64,000 nucleotides of DNA from an uncultured Salinisphaerales bacterium (GCA_913055805.1 CAJXLF010000008.1:93826-157825); one strand, 5' to 3'. Shown: positions 1 through 9,273, numbered from the stretch's first letter. Notes: generated from the letters alone by a model not told the origin. Made by a program: numbers and translations.

Positions 1-1
1 G

Positions 2-1633
2 AGTACGGTACTGGCCATCAACTCGCTGAATCAGATCAACCCACCCAACGTGAATAACCTGTTCCGGGTAGGGGCAGACCTGGCCGAAGCCTTTGCTCCT
101 GTCGGCATGTTGTTCGGCAGTATCGGGGTGACCGAGAATACAAACCTTGAAGTTTTCTACCAGTACGAATGGGAACCTGTGGAAATTCCGGCGCCGGGTT
201 CGTTTCTATCCTTCGCCGACCTGGGCACCAACAACGCACAGGACGCCCTTACTCTGGGTTTTGGCGGGCCGTTCGAGGATCAGCGCACCGAGCAGGGCCA
301 TCCGGGTGACAACGTTCTGTCTGTTATTACCAATACGACCGGCAAGCTGTTTCGCCTGCCGGACAATGAGCCGGACGACGGTGGCCAGTACGGCCTGTCC
401 CTGCGTTATTACGCAGACTGGCTGAATGACGGCACGGAGCTGGCCTTCTACTACATGCGCTATCATAGCCGCTTGCCCTATATCAGTGCCTATTCGAGTG
501 ATGCCAGTTGCGCCCGGCGCGAAGGCAATGATCTTGGCATTGATGCCTTCGATATCTCCAGTTTCTTGCTGGCATGCCCCGATCTGCCACTGGCCTACCA
601 GCTGACAGGCTTGCCCACGACTCTTGCCGCGGACAATGCCATTCCCTTTGACACCATCCGTATTCAGCTGGAATACCCGGAAGATATTGACCTCTACGGC
701 GTGAGTTTCAATACCTCATTCGGTGATCTGGCCCTGCAGGGTGAGGTGGCCTACCGACCGGACCTGCCAATTCAGGTGGATACGGAGGATCTGATATTCG
801 CCGCTTTCCAGCCGGTGCTGGGTCGATGTCACGGCGGCGGCAATGTGGCGCCTTGCATAGGCACAACCACTTCCGGGCCAAATACCTTTACCCTGGCGGC
901 GCCGCTGGGCGGGGACTACACAGGCTCGGCGCGAGCTTTCCCAAGCTATCTGGTGGCCTACCGTGGCATGCAGCACGAGGAGATGGCGCCAAATGCCTAT
1001 ATCCGCGGCTGGGAAATCTTCGAGTCCTACCAGTTCAATATTGGCGGCACTTATGTGTACAAGCCGCCGGGCCCGGTCGCCAAACTGCTGGGCGGCATGG
1101 ACCAGATGCTGTTCTTCTTTGAAATCGGCGCGCAGCATGTGCCAGATCTGACCGGACCCTGTGAACTGCCGCTGGAAGCGCCGGGGACCTTTACTCATGC
1201 CGGGCCGGGGGCGGATGGTACAGGTACGCCAGAAGGTGGCGGCCGTACCTGTACGCCGGCCGGTTCAAGTACCGTCAACCGCAATGCCGATGGTTCAGAT
1301 GGTCTGCGTTTCAATCCCACACAGCAGGCCGAGGGTTTTCCGGATCGTACCTCCTGGGGTTACCGGCTGATCTTCATTCCGCGCTGGGAAAGTGTTCTGC
1401 CGGGCGTGGGTATACAGCCCATCATTATTTTTGGTGATGACGTCAAAGGCACATCTCCCGGCCCGGCTGAGTCGTTCCTGGAAGGGCGGCAAACCATCAT
1501 TGCCAACTTCGAGATTCGCTACAAGGAACATTGGAGCGTGACTCCCGGATATACCTGGTTCCGGGGTGGTGAGCCTTTCAATCAGCTCAGCGACCGTGAC
1601 TACGCTTCCATATTCCTGCGCTATTCGTTCTAA
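2..1633 (+). CDS. DUF1302 family outer-envelope protein, 5' partial
   Basis: The reading frame is open from base 2, so the true start lies upstream of the window; the GTG at 50 is only an internal codon. About 544 residues are visible. The first residues carry the NSLNQINPPN segment, equivalent to the NTLDFINPLD segment of the complete DUF1302 protein at 13404-15626. Other shared landmarks are YHSRLPYISAY, the LEYPEDIDLYGVSFNT segment, the GPGADGTG turn and a C-terminal aromatic-rich strand ending in RYSF. DUF1302 proteins are predicted beta-barrel-like outer-membrane proteins, often next to DUF1329 and secreted hydrolase genes; the transported compound is unknown. The C-terminal F after alternating hydrophobics fits a beta-signal for outer-membrane insertion. 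Confidence 0.85.
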   Translation, partial: STVLAINSLNQINPPNVNNLFRVGADLAEAFAPVGMLFGSIGVTENTNLEVFYQYEWEPVEIPAPGSFLSFADLGTNNAQDALTLGFGGPFEDQRTEQGHPGDNVLSVITNTTGKLFRLPDNEPDDGGQYGLSLRYYADWLNDGTELAFYYMRYHSRLPYISAYSSDASCARREGNDLGIDAFDISSFLLACPDLPLAYQLTGLPTTLAADNAIPFDTIRIQLEYPEDIDLYGVSFNTSFGDLALQGEVAYRPDLPIQVDTEDLIFAAFQPVLGRCHGGGNVAPCIGTTTSGPNTFTLAAPLGGDYTGSARAFPSYLVAYRGMQHEEMAPNAYIRGWEIFESYQFNIGGTYVYKPPGPVAKLLGGMDQMLFFFEIGAQHVPDLTGPCELPLEAPGTFTHAGPGADGTGTPEGGGRTCTPAGSSTVNRNADGSDGLRFNPTQQAEGFPDRTSWGYRLIFIPRWESVLPGVGIQPIIIFGDDVKGTSPGPAESFLEGRQTIIANFEIRYKEHWSVTPGYTWFRGGEPFNQLSDRDYASIFLRYSF

Positions 1634-1656
1634 AAAAACACCGCCAAGGATGGCGG
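1632..1656 (-). terminator. Hairpin with T-tract on the minus strand
   Basis: CCGCCA and TGGCGG (1641-1656) form a 6-bp stem with a 4-base loop. Read on the minus strand the stem is followed by a run of T (the A-run at 1632-1638). It would terminate transcription from the minus-strand DUF1302 relic just upstream, and the hairpin may also serve the plus-strand gene ending at 1633. Confidence 0.6.
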
Positions 1657-1685
1657 CGTAATTCTCGGCAGAAAGATATGGGTTA

Positions 1686-1813
1686 TCAGAAGCTATAGGT
1701 GACTTCGGCTGCGATGCTGTCCCTGTCACGCAACTGGTTATCGTCACCTGCGATGTTTTCTCCGTAATCCATATACATGCCCGGAATCAGCCACAGGTTG
1801 CCTTCTATTACTC
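1686..1813 (-). pseudogene. Relic of a DUF1302 gene, last ~40 codons
   Basis: The minus strand here encodes a C-terminal end almost identical to that of the DUF1302 protein at 13404-15626: IEGNLWLIPG, then YMDYGENI, then DNQLRDRDSIAAE and TYSF before a stop. Nine residues present in the intact copy (TGSVIYQHF, 27 bases) are missing in frame. Upstream of the IEGN segment the homology stops and the frame closes within a few codons. This is the tail of a second DUF1302 gene whose body has been deleted. It lies directly beside an M28 peptidase relic, so a duplicated hydrolase/DUF1302 unit was probably lost here. Confidence 0.85.
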
Positions 1814-1937
1814 GTCAAGTTAGGGGGGTGATTCGGGCTTTTTAGTCTGCGGAATCCCGAAGTTATTTTTGTCGTTTATGCAAACCCGGTAACGGCATGT
1901 ATTCCACTGAGCCTTTCGGTCGGTAGATATTAGGCGC

Positions 1938-1983
1938 TTATAGCCGCGACCTGATCTGTGCGCGTGTCATGCTGATATTGATA
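1938..1983 (-). pseudogene. Relic of an M28 peptidase gene, last ~14 codons
   Basis: The minus strand reads ISMTRAQIRSRL then stop. The intact M28 gene at 4675-6141 ends IGMTREQIRSPL then stop, and the match is also clear at base level (GACCTGATCTGT and GCGTGTCATG are shared in the same order). The homology ends abruptly. With the DUF1302 relic 125 bases away it marks the footprint of a deleted gene block. Confidence 0.7.
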
Positions 1984-2278
1984 GGTTTGTATATGACCGT
2001 GGCATCGGAAATTTACCCATTCACCCCGGATCTTTCTGGCAGTTCAGTGACTGACTTGCCAGCTCCCGAATTATTAAAAGGATAGAAGGAGCGCGCGGGG
2101 TTTGATCCCCGAGAAAAATTTAAAAGCAAAAAACGGAGTTTTTCGATTACTCCAAGTAACTACGCTATCTCCGCTGCTGAAGATGTGTCGCCATTCTCTT
2201 TCAGGTCGAACATAAACCCGGTCTGAAAGTGAATGAGTCGCCAAAAGCAAGTATTCAATTTATGACGGAGAGTGAAAA

Positions 2279-3076
2279 ATGGTTATGCACAAAGGTTTAG
2301 AAAATAAGGTCGCTGTTATAACAGGCGCAAGTAAGGGAATCGGTCTGGCGATTGCCCAGGCATTGCTTGATGAGGGTGCTCTGGTTGTAGGTGGCGCCAG
2401 GCACAGCACGCCGCTGGCTCAGCTTGATGACGACCGTGTTGAGTCTGTCGAGGTTGATCTGGCTACGCCGCAAGGGCCGCAAGAATTGGTGGACCGGGCA
2501 TTACAGCGCTTTGGGAAAGTGGATGTACTTATAAATAATGTTGGTGGTGCAGATCCAAGGATGGGTGGCTTCCTGAGCGTTTCAGATGAACAATTTCTCG
2601 AAACCTATAATTTCAATTTCATCACAACGGTGCGTGCCTGCCGTGCTGCGTTACCCCCGATGATCAAGCAGGGTAGCGGTTCCATTATTAACATTAGCTC
2701 GCTCAACGCTCGCCTGCCGCAGCCACCCGTAGTTGATTACAGCGCGGCCAAAGCGGCGGTGAGTAATTTTACGAAGGCGCTTTCAGAAGAATTTTCCCCA
2801 CAGGGCATACGCGTAAACTCCATCTCCCCCGGACCAGTTCGCACGCCTTTATGGGAGGAGGAGGGACGTTTCGGGGATCAGATGGCGAATGGGATGGGCG
2901 TAGCGCTCAATGACTTCTTAAGCCAAAAACTACCCGAAGTTGCAGGAATGACTATCAGCCGTATGGCCGAGCCAGAAGAAGTTGCCGCTGTTGCCATTTT
3001 GCTGGCCTCCCCTCAAGCGGCAGCCATCACTGGAGCAGACTTCGTTGTGGATTGTGGTATGAGTAAGACGCTTTAG
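2279..3076 (+). CDS. SDR family NAD(P)-dependent oxidoreductase
   Basis: This 265-residue classical short-chain dehydrogenase/reductase fills a normal SDR length. It has the TGASKGIG cofactor-binding turn (about residues 15-22), NNVGG (about 87-91), the catalytic serine in NISS (about 139), YSAAK with catalytic Tyr and Lys (about 155-159), and the SPGPVRTPL segment after it. It would interconvert an alcohol and a ketone in the cytoplasm; the substrate is not evident. The ATG at 2279 has GGAG eight bases upstream; a second ATG two codons later is possible. The ~300 bases upstream contain no other gene I recognise. It is transcribed alone and ends before a strong inverted repeat. Confidence 0.9.
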   Translation: MVMHKGLENKVAVITGASKGIGLAIAQALLDEGALVVGGARHSTPLAQLDDDRVESVEVDLATPQGPQELVDRALQRFGKVDVLINNVGGADPRMGGFLSVSDEQFLETYNFNFITTVRACRAALPPMIKQGSGSIINISSLNARLPQPPVVDYSAAKAAVSNFTKALSEEFSPQGIRVNSISPGPVRTPLWEEEGRFGDQMANGMGVALNDFLSQKLPEVAGMTISRMAEPEEVAAVAILLASPQAAAITGADFVVDCGMSKTL

Positions 3077-3135
3077 TGTTGCTCCACAGAAAACGGTGAA
3101 TACGCCCAAAACTCTTATCTCATGAGGCTTCAAGA

Positions 3136-3176
3136 TTGGTTGATTCCGGCGTGTTTAATACGTCGGAATCAACCAA
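3136..3176. terminator. Perfect 13-bp inverted repeat between convergent genes
   Basis: TTGGTTGATTCCG (3136-3148) is followed after 15 bases by its exact reverse complement (3164-3176). The loop can add a few pairs (CGT with ACG). It lies between the SDR gene and the convergent lipoprotein gene. There is no clear T-tract on either side, so it may be a bidirectional terminator or another structured site. Confidence 0.5.
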
Positions 3177-3219
3177 CTGGGATATGGTGTTCACTAAACT
3201 CTTGGAACTCGATTGAGTG

Positions 3220-3654
3220 TTATAAATCGATTTCTATTTCGTCAATTTTCCAGCCATTCTCGTAGACCATATTTATTATTTGTTTCTCTTCTGTGTTGCT
3301 GTTATTTCCGCAGATATCGGTCTGTAAAAAAACTAATTCGGCAGTATCGCCTTTTATTATTTCAGTCATCAGTTGAAGCTTCTTGCATTTTGCATGTTTG
3401 CTGGTGAAATCCAGGTAGAAATCGATGACCTCCTTCCGGGACTTGTTCATTTGCTTCATGTACGTGGGAAATTTTGCCTCGATTTCTGCCTGTTTTCGTT
3501 TTGAGTAGTATTTCTTTTCTTCTTCGAATGTCATCCCATCTATGACTTTCGAGTTGTATTCCTGGTAAACCTGGCCTGGCTTCATTTCGAGTGAGCACCC
3601 AAGGAGTGACGTAAGAAGGCTGAATTGAATCAGAAATAAAACGTTGTATTTCAT
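3220..3654 (-). CDS. Small hypothetical lipoprotein
   Basis: The start is placed at the ATG at 3654 because GAGGA lies five bases upstream and the protein then opens with a lipoprotein signal, MKYNVLFLIQ... ending in the lipobox LLGC (Cys about residue 20). The mature part is about 125 residues, charged and lysine-rich, with three cysteines (CKK, DICGN and the lipid Cys) and no family I recognise. Its start is seven bases after the stop of the gene at 3662-4549, so the two are probably cotranscribed. It should be anchored in the periplasm or outer membrane. Confidence 0.7.
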   Translation of the reverse strand: MKYNVLFLIQFSLLTSLLGCSLEMKPGQVYQEYNSKVIDGMTFEEEKKYYSKRKQAEIEAKFPTYMKQMNKSRKEVIDFYLDFTSKHAKCKKLQLMTEIIKGDTAELVFLQTDICGNNSNTEEKQIINMVYENGWKIDEIEIDL

Positions 3655-3661
3655 TGGATCC

Positions 3662-4549
3662 TCATGCGTATGGGAAGTGGTTGAGAACCCTATTTTCACG
3701 GCACTCCTTTATAGACTGAACGATGCTGGCCAGATCGTCCCCACATTGTGGGGGGCAAATATCTGATCTAATGAGTGCTTCAAAATGTCGCAAAGCATCA
3801 GCATTGGCTGATTGTCCCATTGCTATCAATCGCCTTAAGGACTGACGCTGGTGTTCAATGTCCTGTTGCGTGACTTCTGATCTGGGTTTACCAAAGTACG
3901 CTGACCATGTCGCGTCATCGTCCTTCTGGTCGGGCAGAGCTAGCCTATCCGCTAACTCCTGAAAACTGCTAAAGCTCTTCTCCACGGTTTTTCTGGCGGA
4001 TTCGTAATCGGACACCGGGAAAATGATGCTTTTCCTGCGGTCTACGAGTTCTTGTAGTGTGGTTGTTATGGCTTCCGATCGGTAATCTACCCCTGTACGG
4101 TCAATGATCTCGAACTTGCCTGCTGCGATCTCTCTGTAGCGACTCCAGTCGAGAGTTGGAAGACTGGTAACCTGAAGTGCCCAGACTACTTTGGATTTCT
4201 GATTGCAAACCGGGCCCAGGTAGGTGATGTCTATTCCATTTAACTTGTATCCTGTCGTGCCATTGAGCATATCGGTCAGCCAGAAAATGTCGTTGTTTTC
4301 CGGCCAGTGCACCATGCGTATTGGTTGGTCGACAAGATCCATTTGCAGGAGTTCTTGCTTTTGACTTTCCGTATCTAGGACAGTTATTGCGGGGAAGTCG
4401 GGGTCTTCTCCATACCAAAGCGCCACTGCCATCTTCCCGTCAGGTCTGATGGCAATGTCAAACACTTCGTAATGATTCCCGGGGCCTCTTAATTTATTGG
4501 GCTTGGTCAGAGTGAGCAGTCTGGTGATTTTCGGCTTTGTGTCATTCAT
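3662..4549 (-). CDS. Hypothetical protein with beta-propeller-like N-terminus
   Basis: I do not recognise this family. The first ~130 residues contain beta-propeller-like strands (FDIAIRPDGKMAVALWYG, then AITVLDTES and a WLTD segment), and the rest is predicted mostly helical with many Glu, Asp and Arg. There is no signal peptide, so it is probably cytoplasmic. The ATG at 4549 is chosen, giving 295 residues; a GTG at 4588 would add 13. Neither has a convincing ribosome-binding site. It precedes the small lipoprotein gene by seven bases, suggesting a two-gene operon. Confidence 0.6.
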   Translation of the reverse strand: MNDTKPKITRLLTLTKPNKLRGPGNHYEVFDIAIRPDGKMAVALWYGEDPDFPAITVLDTESQKQELLQMDLVDQPIRMVHWPENNDIFWLTDMLNGTTGYKLNGIDITYLGPVCNQKSKVVWALQVTSLPTLDWSRYREIAAGKFEIIDRTGVDYRSEAITTTLQELVDRRKSIIFPVSDYESARKTVEKSFSSFQELADRLALPDQKDDDATWSAYFGKPRSEVTQQDIEHQRQSLRRLIAMGQSANADALRHFEALIRSDICPPQCGDDLASIVQSIKECRENRVLNHFPYA

Positions 4550-4674
4550 GCGTCGTATTTCTTTCTTTATCCCGATAGCTGGGAGCACGCAGATGCAATA
4601 TGGCTCTGCAGGTCGGACGTGGTTGTTCTCGTATACATCGTCTTTCCAGTCATTGCCGGGTTGGCAAAAACCAC

Positions 4675-6141
4675 CTATAGCGGCGACCTGATCTGTTCGC
4701 GTGTCATGCCGATAATGTCGCTGAGAAAGTCGCGATGAGCCTTGACTGCGCGGGATAACTGCTTGGCAGGAATTCGGTCAGCGGTATCCTGCACGGTGTG
4801 ATAATGCGGTGTGGCCATGGTGAGATTGACGCTGGGCACGCCCAGCTTCCCCATGGCGCCTTCCAGATCATTATTCGCATTGAGTTCAGGCACTGTAGGC
4901 AAAGGTGCAGCCAACAGCCCATAACGCAGCAGATAGGGCAGGAACGTCCTCATAAGTGCCGGATGCGTGGTGGTGAACAACGCACGTTCTTCGTCACCCG
5001 GACGTTCTATTACCAAGCCCAGCATGTCGATGATGCCGGTTGTGGTTAGATGTTCAACGCCGTGGGCGGCAAGGTGGTCCAGATTCATGAACAGTTCCAC
5101 CTCGGGAACGAAGGCTTCGTTCTCTGTCAGCCAATGGGTGACGCCGCCATAAGGGAAGCCGGCATCATGTCCGGTCACGCCAAGAAACATCATGTCGCGG
5201 GGGCGCTCTTCAACAGGCAGTGCTGCAAAGTGCTCCGCCAGTCCGATGAGCCCGGCCACGCCGGTCGCGTTGTCGAGCGCCCCTGAGAACCAGGCGTCAT
5301 AGTGGGCGCAGATGAGAATGGTACCCTCTAGTGCTCCCGACCCGGGAAGGTGGCCTATAACATCGTGGGTGGTGCCGTCTTTATGGCGCGCGTCCAGCCG
5401 CCAGGACACGGAGTCGCCATTGCGTGCCGCCTGACGCATCCTGGCAAGATCCTGTGCGCCCATCTGGAATGCGGGAATGGGGTTGTCATCCAGCATGTTC
5501 TGGCCTGAACTCGTGGGCCTGATGAGATTGTCGGGAGCGTCCGAGGTGACAAACATCGCCACTGCGCCCAGTTCGGCGGCGCGATGATAGGTACTTGGGT
5601 AGGTGGCGAAAACGTTAAGCAGAGCACGACCCGTGACCACAACCGCCTTGCCACTGATGTCCCGGGCAAGAAGCTCCAACTCGGTGCCAAACCCGACATC
5701 GACCAGTTCAGCAGTGCCATCACCTTCATGCGTTGACCACATGGGGAAGCTCTTCATTTCCACGGGCATGCCATCTTCGATCAAATGCACTTCCCAATCT
5801 TTGAGGTCCCATTGACGAAAGGTATAGGGTTCTATCCGGGTATCCAGGCCTGCGTTCTCAAGGCGTTGTGCCAGCCACTGGGTAGCCTTGTGCTCCTCCG
5901 GGTAGCCAGCCCAGCGCGGCTGGAATTCTGTCAGTTGCCGTACCCATCCGTGTAGCCGGCTTGGCGCCATAGGGTCTGTATCAACGACCTGATCCGGGTT
6001 AGTGGAGTCGGGGTCTGGATTACCGGAGCCGAGAAGGAGCTCGGGGCTGATGTCGCGGGAGTCATCACTGGATTCGCAACCTGAGAGCAGGCAGGAAAAC
6101 GTCAGAATGCTGATCAATAGATATTTTAGTGTGTTTTTCAT
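4675..6141 (-). CDS. M28-family metallopeptidase-like lipoprotein with PA domain
   Basis: The 488-residue protein starts with a lipoprotein signal (lipobox LSGC, Cys22) and an Asp/Ser-rich linker. A protease-associated-like insert covers about 130-250, followed by an M28 zinc-peptidase fold. Metal-ligand positions visible are H280 and D282 (HYDAW), D290 (LDNATG), D355 (NLDH) and a His in PHYHT (446-448). The usual Glu-Glu pair is replaced by His325-Asp326 (TGHDAG), so the chemistry may differ from standard aminopeptidases. It overlaps the upstream lipase-like gene by four bases, so the two are translationally coupled. It may cut amide or ester bonds outside the cytoplasm. Confidence 0.85.
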   Translation of the reverse strand: MKNTLKYLLISILTFSCLLSGCESSDDSRDISPELLLGSGNPDPDSTNPDQVVDTDPMAPSRLHGWVRQLTEFQPRWAGYPEEHKATQWLAQRLENAGLDTRIEPYTFRQWDLKDWEVHLIEDGMPVEMKSFPMWSTHEGDGTAELVDVGFGTELELLARDISGKAVVVTGRALLNVFATYPSTYHRAAELGAVAMFVTSDAPDNLIRPTSSGQNMLDDNPIPAFQMGAQDLARMRQAARNGDSVSWRLDARHKDGTTHDVIGHLPGSGALEGTILICAHYDAWFSGALDNATGVAGLIGLAEHFAALPVEERPRDMMFLGVTGHDAGFPYGGVTHWLTENEAFVPEVELFMNLDHLAAHGVEHLTTTGIIDMLGLVIERPGDEERALFTTTHPALMRTFLPYLLRYGLLAAPLPTVPELNANNDLEGAMGKLGVPSVNLTMATPHYHTVQDTADRIPAKQLSRAVKAHRDFLSDIIGMTREQIRSPL

Positions 6142-7406
6142 GGCTGAAATTTTTCCATAATCCAGTCGGCAATCGCGGGGGCGGCCATATCGGCAGTGGG
6201 GGAATGTGCGGCAGGCCAGCGTTCAAAAGTGACGTCGTAACCCCGGTCTCGATACTCCTTTACCAACACCTCTGTAAAGGGCAGCAGGGCAACGGCATCG
6301 AGAATGCCGGCGTCGATTCTGATCGGAAGATCACGTCGCATAGGGAGCACGCGCACATCATCTTCCTGAAGTGCACGAGTGCCCTCGGCCACCATTTCGT
6401 CACCACGCGGGCCTTTGAGTTGCTGGGGTGACAGGCCGCCCCATGAGTCATCGCCAGCCAGATCTCCCAGGCACAAACGTTCGAGATCCGGCCATAATGA
6501 GACCGCGCGTTCAGACAGGCCGCCTTCTTCGAGGATCAGGCGCTTAAATTCAGGGTCAACCGTGGAAACTCCTTTCAAAGCCAGTCCCGCCAGGGCAACA
6601 GCTTCCTTGATACCGGGGCCGGTGATGGGCAAGGGTTCCGCCAGAGTGATCAGATTTTCCAGTTGGGTTACCGGTGTGATGGCAACGACACCGGCCAATT
6701 CAAGATCCTTGGCCTGCGGATGTAGCCGGCTACCCGAGTTCAGGGCGGCGACACCTCCTTCGGAATGCCCCGCGGCTATCCAGCGATCGCCTACATCGCG
6801 CCAGTGATCTTTAACTGCTGAAGCCATATCCCGCATTGCCTGCGCCAGTGAGTCGCCACGCAGATAAGGGTGCGGACCTGCTTCGCCGAGCCCTTCATAA
6901 TCAGGTCGCGCGACGACAACGCCACGGCTCAGTAGCAGGCGCGCAACTTCATCGCCTTGTTGCATGCGGCGCAATTCAGTGGATTCAGGGGTGCCGTGTG
7001 TCGGTGCGCAGGCGTCGGCAGCTCCTGTGGTCATATGGCCGTACACAACCAGAGGCCAATCGCCCTCGGCGTGGGGCTGCATTTCCGGTAGTAACACCAG
7101 TCCGGAAGCCAGCGCTGGTTCCCCCTGCACGTTCACGGTGGTATAGCGAACAAATAATGCGCTGCCCGCGCCTTCGACCTGGCTTGTCTCGGGGGCGTCA
7201 AACGTTTCCACAAGCTTGCCTGGTGGTAGTACCTGCCAGTTACGCGCTCGCGTAGGAGGAATTACGCCATCAGGATCATTTGTTTCGTCGTTGCCGGTAT
7301 CGCTCAGAGAAGCCGGCAGGAGAAATTCGTTGCCCATGTCGTCTGAGCAGGCGACATTGCCTCCCAATACAAGCAATACAATTGCCAGACATCGGTGATT
7401 GATCAT
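6138..7406 (-). CDS. Lipase-like alpha/beta hydrolase lipoprotein
   Basis: The 422-residue lipoprotein (Cys20 after GGNVA) has an alpha/beta hydrolase fold: VVYGHMTTGA near the oxyanion region (about 120-130), the nucleophile elbow GHSEGG with Ser215, and a late His in PAAHSP that could complete the triad. The architecture resembles secretory lipase/esterase proteins. Its 3' end overlaps the M28-like gene by four bases. The 120-base gap upstream separates it from a divergent AraC regulator, its most likely controller. The esterase role is inferred from the fold and the substrate is unknown. Confidence 0.82.
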   Translation of the reverse strand: MINHRCLAIVLLVLGGNVACSDDMGNEFLLPASLSDTGNDETNDPDGVIPPTRARNWQVLPPGKLVETFDAPETSQVEGAGSALFVRYTTVNVQGEPALASGLVLLPEMQPHAEGDWPLVVYGHMTTGAADACAPTHGTPESTELRRMQQGDEVARLLLSRGVVVARPDYEGLGEAGPHPYLRGDSLAQAMRDMASAVKDHWRDVGDRWIAAGHSEGGVAALNSGSRLHPQAKDLELAGVVAITPVTQLENLITLAEPLPITGPGIKEAVALAGLALKGVSTVDPEFKRLILEEGGLSERAVSLWPDLERLCLGDLAGDDSWGGLSPQQLKGPRGDEMVAEGTRALQEDDVRVLPMRRDLPIRIDAGILDAVALLPFTEVLVKEYRDRGYDVTFERWPAAHSPTADMAAPAIADWIMEKFQP

Positions 7407-7526
7407 GGGTCTCTCCTCCCGCCAATTCGTAGTTATGACGTTTTAATGGCAGCTAAGATAGCCGGAGAGTCGTTCGGAATTTTGTATCAGATGACTGTTT
7501 TTTGTTGATGGCTTAAAGTCGGGGCT

Positions 7527-8336
7527 ATGCAGAGCAGTAGCGAAGTTTTCACTCACCCGACACCCAACGGGGCACTGATCTACCACTGGCATTGTGGGTT
7601 GTTGCTGCTGGCTGAAACCCTGATTCTTACCCGCCCCATGAAGGCTATCGCCGCGACCCTGCGTATTGCACTGCGTGAGCCGTACACCATCAAGGTGGAA
7701 GACTACACATTGCAAACGCGCGCCTCGCTTACGGGGTCGAAGAGGAATCGCAAGAAGGTTCTGGCAGAGCACAGTGATGTGGCGCTTTTCTATATCCCTA
7801 TCGAGCAGCCGGAATACAGGGGCCTGCGTAAATGGTTGGGAGACAGGCCTGTTGCTGATCTCGATATCAAGCTGTTCGAACCGGTGCTCCCCCGATTGCA
7901 AGAGGCTTTCGATGGCAGTATGCCGGGTGCGGAGGTAAAGCAGTTAATGTTGGATACCATGGGCCTGATCAGTACGTCTGATACGGAGCCAGATGCACTG
8001 GATCCGCGCGTATTCAAGGCATGCGAGATTCTGAAGAGAACGCGGCTGGACGAATACAGTATCGAGTCACTGGCCGATCAGGTGCACTTATCCCCCTCGC
8101 GTTTGCGTAACCTGTTCCGTGAGCAGATCGGCCAGCCGATAGGTGACTACGCCCGCTGGACTGCGATATGGCAGGCAGCCGGGTACTGGAAGCCAGGCGT
8201 CACTTTTACCGAGGCGGCGGTGGAGGCCGGCTTTTACGATCTGGCACATGCGACCCGGGTTTTTATTGAGGTATTTGGCATGCCACCGTCACTGGTGACA
8301 GATGCTTCGCACGTGAAGTTGATTTGTTGTGATTAG
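7527..8336 (+). CDS. AraC family transcriptional regulator
   Basis: The C-terminal ~95 residues (about 168-262) form a double helix-turn-helix of the AraC/XylS type, with LADQVHLSPSRLRNLFRE as the first motif and the EAGFYDLAHATRVF segment as the second. The N-terminal ~160 residues show a cupin-like pattern but no clear ligand. It is divergent from the lipase/M28 operon and probably controls it. The following AraC gene shares the same layout, so the pair looks like a tandem duplication. The ATG at 7527 has only a weak ribosome-binding site. Confidence 0.85.
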   Translation: MQSSSEVFTHPTPNGALIYHWHCGLLLLAETLILTRPMKAIAATLRIALREPYTIKVEDYTLQTRASLTGSKRNRKKVLAEHSDVALFYIPIEQPEYRGLRKWLGDRPVADLDIKLFEPVLPRLQEAFDGSMPGAEVKQLMLDTMGLISTSDTEPDALDPRVFKACEILKRTRLDEYSIESLADQVHLSPSRLRNLFREQIGQPIGDYARWTAIWQAAGYWKPGVTFTEAAVEAGFYDLAHATRVFIEVFGMPPSLVTDASHVKLICCD

Positions 8337-8435
8337 GCTCGCTTGCCGGGTTTCTGTAAGCGCACGGCATAATGGATTCCGACCAATATTCTCGCTAATT
8401 CAAATTTCCAATAACCTGTTTTAGACTGCTGAGGC

Positions 8436-9239
8436 ATGAATAAAGACTTTAAATCTAACAGTGCCTTAGCCACATTATTTTTCTGGCACGACCAGCTTAT
8501 TTGGACTTCAGAAACGCACACTGGCGGTGATACCAGCCGTCCGTACATTTCGATCCTGATCAGTGGCAGAAATGAACTGCATATAGGACACAATAATCAA
8601 ACATTCTCAGGGCGAGCTCTTGCGATAGGTGCCAGTGTCATCCGGTCGGTCGTTGCCGAATCGGGTTTTTACAGTCTGAATCTGGACCCGATTCACCCCA
8701 TATCTCCACTTCTCAGGCAGTACTATTTCGAGAAGGCCCCTATATGGGATCTCAGCCACAGGTTATCGCCAGAACATCAGGAGCAGGTTTATTCGCATTT
8801 GATAAACCCTCAAGGTTGTCTTGAGAGTCGCCAACTTTCGAATTCACTTCTCAAGGCGCTGTTTCCGGAAATTGAGAAATATCCGACCATCGATGAGCGT
8901 GTGCGGATGGTCGCCGACTGGTTACGCCGTAATCTCCCAAACAAATCCTATATGGATGAACTTTGCTCAATAAGTGGATTATCTTCCGGACGTCTCTCCC
9001 ATCTCTTTACACATGAAATGGGCACCTCTATTAAAAGTTACCTGTTAGTGATGAAGATGCGGCGGGCTGCAGAGCTCTTTGGGCAATCAGTGACTCTGAC
9101 CGATATTGCCCACGAAATGGGGTTTTCCGACTCAGCACATTTAACACGTGCCTTCCAGGCACATTTCTCGGTACCCCCATCATTGCTCACAAACCCGGGG
9201 CTGGTGGATGTGCATGTGTGCGAGGCGATCTGCGAGTAG
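8436..9239 (+). CDS. AraC family transcriptional regulator, second of a tandem pair
   Basis: This 267-residue protein has an AraC/XylS DNA-binding domain at about 160-258, with LCSISGLSSGRLSHLFTHE and MGFSDSAHLTRAFQ as the two helix-turn-helix units. Length and layout match the regulator 100 bases upstream, though the sequences have diverged. GAGG precedes the ATG by four bases. It is convergent with the M28-like gene at 9274-10950 and close to the CocE hydrolase, so it may regulate one of these; its target is inferred only from position. Confidence 0.85.
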   Translation: MNKDFKSNSALATLFFWHDQLIWTSETHTGGDTSRPYISILISGRNELHIGHNNQTFSGRALAIGASVIRSVVAESGFYSLNLDPIHPISPLLRQYYFEKAPIWDLSHRLSPEHQEQVYSHLINPQGCLESRQLSNSLLKALFPEIEKYPTIDERVRMVADWLRRNLPNKSYMDELCSISGLSSGRLSHLFTHEMGTSIKSYLLVMKMRRAAELFGQSVTLTDIAHEMGFSDSAHLTRAFQAHFSVPPSLLTNPGLVDVHVCEAICE

Positions 9240-9256
9240 CCTGGTCACCACAGGCT
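9238..9256. terminator. Short hairpin between convergent genes
   Basis: AGCCTG (9238-9243) and CAGGCT (9251-9256) can pair around a 7-base loop, overlapping the stop of the AraC gene. No long T-tract follows, so a terminator role is tentative. Confidence 0.3.
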
Positions 9257-9273
9257 ATTCTGGTTAACTCAAA

